From contig CAZDOS010000013.1 in assembly GCA_964507095.1 (NCBI GenBank), forward strand, positions 1 through 37,180: a stretch of DNA of 37,180 nt, written 5' to 3'. The stretch comes from RGIG3102 sp964507095 (GTDB lineage Bacteria; Bacillota; Clostridia; Oscillospirales; Ruminococcaceae). Positions 31,954-37,180 of this stretch are shown here, piece by piece. The notes under the pieces were generated by a model. It saw only the letters and a program-made list of their open reading frames with translations, did not search any database and was not told where the DNA came from. The position numbers and the translations under genes are program-made. The first letter of the stretch is position 1. Each line of letters begins with the position of its first letter.

Positions 31954-32822
31954 TCTTTTGCCTCCGATCTGCCGGAATCAAGGGCGATTATTATCCCGGA
32001 CAGCACTATGAGTGCGCACCCGATCTTTCCGACAGGGGTTATCATCTCCCTGAAGAACACCCAGCCGGGGACAACGTCCATCACAGGTTCGAGCATGTTG
32101 AGCACTGATGCAGTGGAAGCTCCCAGGACAGTTATGCCGTAGGAGAGCAGGTACTGCGGGAGCACGGTCGCAAACAGGGCGAGGCACAGGATAAGGAAGA
32201 CCGCACGAGGGGAGGTGGGCAGCATGAACTGCCCGCTTATGAGTGCTCTTGCACCGAAGAAGACGCTTGCGGCCATCGTTACATAGAAGATCTTCAGCAC
32301 ACCGTGCAGCTCGACGAAATTGCCCTTCTTGTTTGAGATTATGTATACTCCGTATGCCACTCCGGAAAGGATGGCACAAATGATGCCGACAGCCGACAGG
32401 GTGGAAAAGTCGCACAGGAGGATCAGACCCACAAGTGAAAGCGCGCAGGAAAGAACGATCCTGGCAGTCAGCTTTTCCCTGAATACGGCCACCATTATCA
32501 CATTGACATACAGAGGGTAGGCAAAGAGCAGCATCGAGGCCAATCCGACAGGGATAAAGTCATATGCGACCGTCAGGAAGGCGCTGCACATCCCAAAGCC
32601 GAGTATGCCGAAGAGAGCCATCTGAAATATCTGCCGTCTCGTGGCTTTCAGAGAGACACCGGTCAGCTTCAGTATGACAAAGGATACCAGCATCGAGGCG
32701 AACATCCTGTAGAACACCGTGGAGGTGCTGTTGACTCCCTCGAGAAGTATCCACTTGGTTATGATCGGAAGCATGCCGTATATGACGCTCGCAACCACTA
32801 CGCTTATGACACCTTTTTTCAT
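31950..32822 (-). CDS. EamA/DMT-family transporter (first copy)
   Basis: This 290-residue ten-helix membrane transporter is a paralog of the next gene. Shared stretches include ASVIYGMLPIITKWILLEGV at the N-terminus, SYGITVLGASTASVLNMLEP in the second half (the neighbour has GIRTLGASTAAVLNMIEP), and YVIISNKKG-like motifs. The start is ATG 32822 with AGGATC about 9 bases upstream; the ORF extends well past it without any start feature, which is why the long form (to 33314) is not used. It is the first gene of the EamA-EamA-GNAT operon. Confidence 0.87.
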   Translation of the reverse strand: MKKGVISVVVASVIYGMLPIITKWILLEGVNSTSTVFYRMFASMLVSFVILKLTGVSLKATRRQIFQMALFGILGFGMCSAFLTVAYDFIPVGLASMLLFAYPLYVNVIMVAVFREKLTARIVLSCALSLVGLILLCDFSTLSAVGIICAILSGVAYGVYIISNKKGNFVELHGVLKIFYVTMAASVFFGARALISGQFMLPTSPRAVFLILCLALFATVLPQYLLSYGITVLGASTASVLNMLEPVMDVVPGWVFFREMITPVGKIGCALIVLSGIIIALDSGRSEAKE

Positions 32823-32862
32823 ACGTCGGATCCTGTTCAGAAATTGATTTCGATTAATATAT

Positions 32863-32889
32863 ATTATAGCAAAATGACATTCCAGACAA
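32863..32889 (-). promoter_or_regulatory. Likely promoter of the EamA operon
   Basis: On minus, TATAAT lies at 32863-32868; the upstream TTGTCT (32884-32889) is 15 bases from it, shorter than ideal. The position about 40 bases before the ATG fits. Confidence 0.4.
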
Positions 32890-32907
32890 GACAAGGAATG
32901 CAAGGTA

Positions 32908-32947
32908 TGGTAAAATAACAAGAAAGAAAAGACGGTATAGAGGAAGG
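32908..32947 (+). promoter_or_regulatory. Extended -10 promoter and RBS of RNA methyltransferase gene
   Basis: TGG-TAAAAT (32908-32916) resembles an extended -10 element with no good -35. AGGAAGG (32941-32947) lies 7 bases before the TTG start at 32955 and decides this unusual start. Confidence 0.45.
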
Positions 32948-32954
32948 TATTGGT

Positions 32955-34331
32955 TTGGATCTGCCGATAGAGTTCCGCCGCAGGATGGAAGTCCTTCTGG
33001 TGGATGATTACAAGACTTTTCTGGAAAGCTACGAGAAGGATAATCACAGATCGCTCAGGGTAAACACCCTGAAGGGGTCTGTTTCGGATTTCCTCGGCAG
33101 ATATACGGACACTTTCGGGCTGGAGAAGGTTCCGTGGTGCGAGACCGGTTTCTATTATGATGAAAAGACAAGACCGGGAAGGCATCCGATACACCATGCC
33201 GGAGCCATATATATCCAGGAGGCCAGCGCGATGGCACCGGTGGAAGCGGGGGAAGTCCGGGAGGGCATGAAGGTCATGGATCTGTGCGCTGCCCCCGGAG
33301 GAAAATCGACCCATATACTATCAAAGCTGAATGGGACCGGACTGCTGGTATCCAATGAGATAGTCACATCGAGAGCAAGGATCCTGGCAGGAAATCTGGA
33401 GAGGATGGGTGCCTCGAACGCAGTGGTGACCAATGAGTCTCCGGAGAAGCTGGAGAATGTGTTCCGGGACTTTTTCGACAGGGTATTCGTTGATGCACCG
33501 TGCAGCGGTGAGGGAATGTTCAGAAAGGACGAGACCGCACTGAAGGAATGGTCTCCCGACCGGGTCAGGGCATGTGCAGTAAGACAGGACCACATACTGG
33601 ATTCCGCCCGGAAGATGGTCGGCCCCGGAGGACTGCTCATCTACTCGACCTGCACCTTTTCAGTAGAAGAGGATGAGGGCGCGGTCTCAAGATTCCTCGA
33701 AAGGCATGAGGATTATCATATCGAACAGAGCAGCCTGTCACGTTTCTTCGAAGAAGGCTTCAGGAACGAGACGGTGACCTGCGACGGGATAGAAAGGACC
33801 ATGAGGCTGTTTCCTCATAAGATCAGGGGCGAAGGCCACTTTGTGGCAGTTCTCAGGAGAAAAGAAACAGGCCGGGCGAAGGCGAGGCTGCGCATGCATG
33901 CTTTCGCCAGGGACAAAAAGAAGACGGCCCTTTGGGAGCAGTTCAGAAAACGGTATATGCCGAACAGGACGTTTGAAAACGTCGTTACTGTCGGAGACAG
34001 ACTGGTACGGGTGCCCGACGGCATACCGGATCTTGACAAGGTCAGGGTGCTGAGCTTCGGATTGGGACTTGGCGAGGTCAGGAAGGACAGATTCGAGCCA
34101 CTCCACTCCCTGGCAATGGCATTAAGCCCTGAGGATTTCGCAAACTGCGAGCTTCTGGATGCCGAAAGCGAAAAGGCAACGGACTATCTGTCCGGAATGG
34201 AGATAAAGCCTGAAACTGCAGGAAAGGGCTACTGCCTGGTGTGTGTTGACGGCTACAGCACCGGCTTTGGAAAGTGCGACGGAATTACAATTAAAAATCA
34301 TTACCCGAAAGGGCTGCGAATAGCAAGATAA
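32955..34331 (+). CDS. NOL1/NOP2/Sun-family (RsmB/RsmF-type) RNA cytosine methyltransferase
   Basis: This 458-residue SAM-dependent enzyme would methylate cytosine C5 in rRNA or tRNA. The SAM site CAAPGGKSTHI (about 111-121), VDAPCSGEGMFRKD with a catalytic-type Cys, and IYSTCTFSVEEDEG with the second Cys are all present. The C-terminal half (HAFARDKKKTALWEQF, VRVPDGIPDLDKVRVLSFGLGLGEVR seen in pieces such as VLSFGLGLGEVRKDRFEP, and the end GFGKCDGITIKNHYPKGLR) matches the RsmF-type long form with an RNA-binding PUA-like end. Translation starts at TTG, chosen for the AGGAAGG upstream. It is followed by the MBL gene after 10 bases. The exact rRNA site is not known. Confidence 0.9.
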   Translation: MDLPIEFRRRMEVLLVDDYKTFLESYEKDNHRSLRVNTLKGSVSDFLGRYTDTFGLEKVPWCETGFYYDEKTRPGRHPIHHAGAIYIQEASAMAPVEAGEVREGMKVMDLCAAPGGKSTHILSKLNGTGLLVSNEIVTSRARILAGNLERMGASNAVVTNESPEKLENVFRDFFDRVFVDAPCSGEGMFRKDETALKEWSPDRVRACAVRQDHILDSARKMVGPGGLLIYSTCTFSVEEDEGAVSRFLERHEDYHIEQSSLSRFFEEGFRNETVTCDGIERTMRLFPHKIRGEGHFVAVLRRKETGRAKARLRMHAFARDKKKTALWEQFRKRYMPNRTFENVVTVGDRLVRVPDGIPDLDKVRVLSFGLGLGEVRKDRFEPLHSLAMALSPEDFANCELLDAESEKATDYLSGMEIKPETAGKGYCLVCVDGYSTGFGKCDGITIKNHYPKGLRIAR

Positions 34332-34341
34332 GGAGACGAAT

Positions 34342-34977
34342 ATGAAAAACATAACCATTGAATTTTTGGGGCATGCCTGTTTCAGACTGGACTTCGGCGG
34401 CTATACGGTGGTTCTCGATCCGTATGAGGACGGAAGCGTACGGGGCATCGGACCGATAAGGGACGTCAAGGCAGACGTGGTATTTGCAAGCCATGGCCAC
34501 CATGATCACAATGCGGTGCATCTTGTACAGATCGAGGACAGTGGACTAAAAAGCCCTGTCATCGAGGAGGTCGAGACCTTCCATGACAATGAAGGTGGAG
34601 CAAAGCGCGGGATGAACACCGTAAGGATCTTCGAGTACGAGGACGTGAGGATAGCTCACTTCGGAGATCTGGGGCATCTGCTGGACGCAGGACAGATAGC
34701 CGCGATCGGCAAGGTTGACATTGCACTCATGCCTGTGGGCGGATTCTTTACGGTAGACCCGCTGACCGCAAAGAAGGTGGCAGAGAGCCTGGATGTGGGA
34801 ACAATCATCCCGATGCATTACAAGACAAAGGATTTCGGCTTTGACGTGATCGCAGACGTATCCGAGTTCACGAAGCTCTTTGACGACGTACTGTATGCAG
34901 ACACCAGCGTGCTCGAAGTCGGAGATGAACTGCCTGCAAAGGTAGTGGTCCTCAAGCCGAGATTTCAGGAGAAGTGA
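34342..34977 (+). CDS. MBL-fold metal-dependent hydrolase
   Basis: This cytoplasmic hydrolase of 211 residues has the metallo-beta-lactamase fold. The first motif SHGHHDHNAVH contains HxHxDH; then comes IAHFGDLGHLLD, and the last His in GTIIPMHYKTKDF. The whole is like the UPF0173/UlaG-type single-domain family, in which substrates vary widely. AAGGAGA lies just before the ATG. The gene overlaps the downstream DNA glycosylase as TGATG, so they are translated together. Confidence 0.88.
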   Translation: MKNITIEFLGHACFRLDFGGYTVVLDPYEDGSVRGIGPIRDVKADVVFASHGHHDHNAVHLVQIEDSGLKSPVIEEVETFHDNEGGAKRGMNTVRIFEYEDVRIAHFGDLGHLLDAGQIAAIGKVDIALMPVGGFFTVDPLTAKKVAESLDVGTIIPMHYKTKDFGFDVIADVSEFTKLFDDVLYADTSVLEVGDELPAKVVVLKPRFQEK

Positions 34978-35579
34978 TGGAAGAACTGTTTTCATACTGC
35001 ACTGCCCGGCTGGATGAGCTTAACAGGCGGTATCACGACAGAGAATGGGGCTTTCCCACCCATGACGACAGGCAGATATATGAATTCCTGTTTCTCGAGT
35101 CCATGCAGGCGGGGCTAAGCTGGACTTTGATGCTGAAGAAGAGAGAGATATTCAGAAGCTGTTTCGACGGCTTTGATTTTGAAAAGATCGCCCGTTATAC
35201 ACAAGAAGATATCGACAGGATAATGAATACCGAAGGTATGATCCGTTCCGTCGGGAAGATCAGGGCAATGATAAACAATGCGGAATGCTTTATCAGGACG
35301 CGAGAGCAGTTCGGCAGCTTCGACAGTTACATATGGTCATTTACGGATCATAAGACGGTCCTGTACCGTGGACACGAAAAGGGACTCATACCGTCAAAAA
35401 ACAGCCTGTCGGAAAAGATCAGCCGCGACATGAAAAAGAGAGGCTTCAAATATGTCGGGCCTGTAATCGTCTATTCTTTCCTTCAGGCGTTGGGAATTAT
35501 AAACGACCATGTCCGGTCATGCCCGTGTTATGAGAGGATCAACAGCCGGTATCCGACCATAGAACTTGACAACGAGTAA
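34977..35579 (+). CDS. tag: DNA-3-methyladenine glycosylase I
   Basis: This 200-residue base-excision repair enzyme removes N3-methyladenine from DNA. Typical features are RRYHDREWGFPTHDDRQIYEFL near the N-terminus (seen in YHDREWGFPTHDDRQIYEF), ESMQAGLSWTLMLKKRE, and the C-terminal zinc ligands INDHVRSCPCY, with a Cys close to the N-terminus (SYCTARLD) as in Tag. The start is ATG 34977, overlapping the MBL stop; a GTG one codon upstream is possible. It is the third gene of the unit with the RNA methyltransferase and MBL hydrolase. Confidence 0.93.
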   Translation: MEELFSYCTARLDELNRRYHDREWGFPTHDDRQIYEFLFLESMQAGLSWTLMLKKREIFRSCFDGFDFEKIARYTQEDIDRIMNTEGMIRSVGKIRAMINNAECFIRTREQFGSFDSYIWSFTDHKTVLYRGHEKGLIPSKNSLSEKISRDMKKRGFKYVGPVIVYSFLQALGIINDHVRSCPCYERINSRYPTIELDNE

Positions 35580-35611
35580 ATATAGTATTAAAACTGCAAG
35601 GGGAGGCCTGT

Positions 35612-35638
35612 ATGAGCCGGCCCGAAGGAGCGTGTTGA
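35612..35638 (+). CDS. Possible 8-residue leader peptide (minigene)
   Basis: After the strong RBS-like GGGGAGG (35600-35606) the ATG at 35612 opens a frame of eight codons, MSRPEGAC, ending at TGA 35636-35638, only 3 bases before the next start. The AAGGAG of the next gene lies inside this mini-frame. It may be a translation-coupling leader or chance. It is too short for a codon-usage test. Confidence 0.3.
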   Translation: MSRPEGAC

Positions 35639-35641
35639 ATT

Positions 35642-35974
35642 ATGAAAAAAATAATATCCAAGATCATTGTGGCTTATCTGCTGACCGGGGCACTGCTCGG
35701 AATCTGGTACATAGTGACCAAGAGCGCATTCCCATGGTATCTTGTTGCTGACAGCGGAAAGTACAGCGACTGGCTCAACTATCTGCTGAAGATATTCCAG
35801 CCGATGCTGCTGTGGGGACCGGCTGTCATAGCCGACTTCGCAAAGGGAGCCGGACGTCTTCCTAAGCTTCTGGACAGCGTACTGCTCATAGGCTTCATAG
35901 TGCTGACCATGTTCGGTCTGTTCAAGCCAGCCAGAAAGGCAATGAAGAACAAGGATCTGAACGATTACCAGTAA
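35642..35974 (+). CDS. Small membrane protein of unknown function
   Basis: This 110-residue protein has an N-terminal helix (IISKIIVAYLLTGALLGIWYIV), a middle hydrophobic stretch (WLNYLLKIFQPMLLWGPAVIADF) and a C-terminal helix (LLDSVLLIGFIVLTMFGLF), then a basic tail. ATG 35642 follows a TGA in the same frame, so no longer form exists; AAGGAG is 11 bases upstream. I do not recognise a family. It follows tag by 62 bases and ends at a strong terminator. Confidence 0.75.
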   Translation: MKKIISKIIVAYLLTGALLGIWYIVTKSAFPWYLVADSGKYSDWLNYLLKIFQPMLLWGPAVIADFAKGAGRLPKLLDSVLLIGFIVLTMFGLFKPARKAMKNKDLNDYQ

Positions 35975-35978
35975 AAAA

Positions 35979-36010
35979 ACAGCCGGTGCCCCATATGGGG
36001 TACCGGCTGT
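35979..36010. terminator. Bidirectional terminator between convergent small membrane genes
   Basis: ACAGCCGGT (35979-35987), GCCCC, ATAT loop, GGGG and T, then ACCGGCTGT (36002-36010) form a long stem with one mismatch. Seven A lie on the left and serve as T-tract for the minus gene. Confidence 0.85.
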
Positions 36011-36014
36011 AACT

Positions 36015-36338
36015 TTACTGTTCATCAGGCCGGAGCTCGTCTCCGGCTTTTTCCTGTCCGCTCGAAAAACCGTCCTCGTCATCATAGAAGAACTGGTCGT
36101 GTTTTGCCTTCTTTTCCAGGGCTTCTTTCCTGTCCAGATCTTCCTTTATCCGCTTCGCCTCGCGCAGGTCCTTGGTCGCCTGTATGACGCAGGGGATGAC
36201 AAGGGCAAGAAGGATGATACCGGTTATTATCAGGAGCACGCTGATCCTCTGCCATCCGTTTTCGGATGCCAGTCTGAAAGCATTCCTTACATTGTTGATG
36301 CCGAGATACAGGCACAGCAGTGCAACGAGAGCAAACAT
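36015..36338 (-). CDS. Small membrane protein with charged C-terminal tail
   Basis: This 107-residue protein has two hydrophobic helices, FALVALLCLYLGI (2-14) and ISVLLIITGIILLALVIPCVI (32-52), then a highly charged helical region (KDLREAKRIKEDLDRKEALEKKAK) that may be coiled-coil and an acidic end. GGAGG lies 7 bases before ATG 36338. The gene is alone on its strand and faces the plus-strand small membrane gene through a shared terminator. The function is unknown. Confidence 0.75.
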   Translation of the reverse strand: MFALVALLCLYLGINNVRNAFRLASENGWQRISVLLIITGIILLALVIPCVIQATKDLREAKRIKEDLDRKEALEKKAKHDQFFYDDEDGFSSGQEKAGDELRPDEQ

Positions 36339-36404
36339 GTTCTTTCCTCCTTCTTTTCATCCTGTCAAATTATACAGCAAGAGCGTGCAAAATTAAAGTT
36401 TATA

Positions 36405-36433
36405 TTGAAAAAGCGGGCTGTTTTAATTATACT
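36405..36433 (+). promoter_or_regulatory. Strong promoter of the phosphoribosyltransferase gene
   Basis: TTGAAA (36405-36410), 17 bases and TATACT (36428-36433) form a strong promoter. GAGGGAGC (36461-36468) serves as RBS 8 bases before ATG 36477. On the opposite strand TATAAT at 36369-36374 is a plausible -10 for the minus-strand membrane gene. Confidence 0.75.
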
Positions 36434-36476
36434 TATAGAGTATTTTGAGACTATATTTACAGAGGGAGCGTTGATT

Positions 36477-37043
36477 ATGGAAATACCTTATACCGGTCAA
36501 AAGTACTATGATATCGATCTCGCAGGAAGGATCGAAAGACTTCCTGTAACACCTGTCACCCCGACATTTCACATCGCCGGATTCGTTCTTATGGGCAACA
36601 CGGAGCTCACAAACTACTGTGCAAGGATCCTTGCAGACAAGATCAAGGATGTTGATTTCGACTACATCGTAGTCCCTGAAGCAAAGGTCCTCCCTCTGAC
36701 ACAGTCGATCTGCACTCTTCTCGGAGACAGAGATTTCGTAGTGTTCAGAAAGGGAAAGAAGGCCTACATGGTAGACCCGATCGAGACAGAGGTCAAGTCC
36801 ATCACCACACAGGCCGTCCAGAAGATGGTCGTTGACGGTGTTGATGCTGACAAGATCAGAGGCAAGAAGGTCCTCGTTCTTGACGATGTCGTATCCACAG
36901 GCGGCACGTTCCATGCCATGAAGACACTTCTTGACATGCTCGACTGCAAGATCGTGGCATACGCCGCAGCTCTGAAAGAGGGAACTGACTTTACTGAGGA
37001 GCCTCTCTACTACATCTCAGACCTGCCGGTCTTCCCTGGCTGA
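36477..37043 (+). CDS. Purine-type phosphoribosyltransferase
   Basis: This 188-residue cytoplasmic enzyme transfers phosphoribosyl from PRPP, probably to a purine base such as adenine or xanthine. The PRPP-binding motif VLVLDDVVSTGGT (132-144) is complete; YIVVPEAKVLPL and MVVDGVDADKIRGKKV match the apt/xpt family layout, although the sequence is not a close match to either in my reading. Codon use is highly optimised, like that of GlyRS, suggesting high expression. The ATG at 36477 has a good RBS; the longer ORF (from 36099) runs through the opposite gene and is not used. It stands alone with promoter and terminator. It could salvage the purine bases released from nucleosides brought in by the importer at 5363-10728. 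Confidence 0.85.
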   Translation: MEIPYTGQKYYDIDLAGRIERLPVTPVTPTFHIAGFVLMGNTELTNYCARILADKIKDVDFDYIVVPEAKVLPLTQSICTLLGDRDFVVFRKGKKAYMVDPIETEVKSITTQAVQKMVVDGVDADKIRGKKVLVLDDVVSTGGTFHAMKTLLDMLDCKIVAYAAALKEGTDFTEEPLYYISDLPVFPG

Positions 37044-37066
37044 CAGAGAATACAATTGAATACCGA

Positions 37067-37094
37067 CAGCACCCGGACGGGTGCTGTTTTTTTT
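37067..37094 (+). terminator. Terminator of the phosphoribosyltransferase gene
   Basis: CAGCACCC (37067-37074), loop GGAC and GGGTGCTG (37079-37086) form an 8-bp stem followed by eight T (37087-37094). Confidence 0.93.
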
Positions 37095-37137
37095 ATGTTG
37101 CCGCAGGATCCGGGCAAAAAAAGAAGGTTCTATTATA

Positions 37138-37177
37138 AATGTTGGGGTAAGGACCCGGAGGTCCAAACCTCAGCATT
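37138..37177 (+). other. Long RNA-like hairpin at the window edge
   Basis: AATGTTGGGGT (37138-37148) pairs with ACCTCAGCATT (37067-type partner at 37167-37177) through 11 pairs, including two G-T wobbles, then two AA/AA bulges and a 5-bp stem GGACC/GGTCC with loop CGGA. It may be a structured RNA, a leader element of the next gene, or an IS end. It is cut by the window end, so no class is assigned. Confidence 0.45.
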
Positions 37178-37180
37178 TTA

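Noticed and set aside
32823..33314. 454-residue extension of the first EamA gene
   Set aside because: It runs through the promoter region and the opposite RNA methyltransferase gene, and the extension has no membrane or family pattern.
36099..36476. 314-residue extension of the phosphoribosyltransferase
   Set aside because: It is antisense to the small membrane gene and ends before a strong promoter at 36405-36433; the family begins at ATG 36477.
1..37180. CRISPR array
   Set aside because: No regularly spaced direct repeats were found anywhere in the window.

Overview
This window looks like the chromosome of an anaerobic Bacillota (Firmicutes) bacterium, probably a clostridial relative. The reasons are its intermediate GC content, strong AGGAGG-type ribosome binding sites, frequent GTG and TTG starts, AGA/AGG arginine codons in most genes, a single-chain glycyl-tRNA synthetase, short hairpin plus T-tract terminators and several lipoproteins with classic lipoboxes. 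The species cannot be named from this stretch. Genes are packed in short operons on both strands. I see no complete mobile element, CRISPR array or rRNA.

Layout. 1-3427 (minus): an S9 oligopeptidase followed by an M28 aminopeptidase. 3733-5118: a MATE efflux pump behind a promoter with a perfect palindrome. 5363-13357 (plus): one operon of a 5-formyltetrahydrofolate cyclo-ligase-like protein, a four-gene NupNOPQ/BMP-type nucleoside ABC importer and a large adenosine-deaminase-like protein with a SLOG/LOG-like C-terminal domain. 13553-17677 (plus): a separately promoted pair, a TIR-transmembrane-beta-propeller protein and a SLOG-like protein with SLATT-like membrane segments. 17827-20001: a family 3 glycoside hydrolase, convergent with an MmgE/PrpD-family gene (20067-21455, minus) and a tRNA-Lys(CTT). 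21893-25417: a Zur-type regulator and a zinc ABC importer with a terminal lipoprotein, behind a promoter carrying a perfect Zur/Fur-like palindrome. 25476-28594 (minus): TldE/PmbA, TldD and a YkvA-family membrane protein. 28735-30570 (plus): a MazG-like pyrophosphohydrolase and GlyRS. 30629-32822 (minus): a GNAT acetyltransferase and two tandem EamA transporters. 32955-35974 (plus): an NSUN-type RNA methyltransferase, an MBL-fold hydrolase, 3-methyladenine DNA glycosylase I and a small membrane protein. The window closes with another small membrane protein (minus), a purine-type phosphoribosyltransferase (plus) and an unexplained long RNA-like hairpin.

The most interesting part is 5363-17677. 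Nucleoside import, a deaminase with all expected metal-site residues but a very large insertion and a fused nucleotide-binding-type domain, a TIR enzyme candidate and a SLOG-membrane protein lie together. By analogy with Thoeris (a TIR enzyme makes a nucleotide signal read by a SLOG domain) and RADAR (a large divergent adenosine deaminase, sometimes with SLATT-type membrane partners), this could be an undescribed nucleotide-signal immunity or stress system. That reading is inference. What the sequence shows directly is the gene order, the motifs, two transcription units separated by a terminator-like hairpin, and a cluster of ATAGAAT repeats at the promoter of the TIR gene.

The remaining genes are mostly ordinary housekeeping, metal homeostasis and transport. 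The lipoprotein of the nucleoside importer, GlyRS and the phosphoribosyltransferase use noticeably more optimised codons than their neighbours, which suggests high expression.
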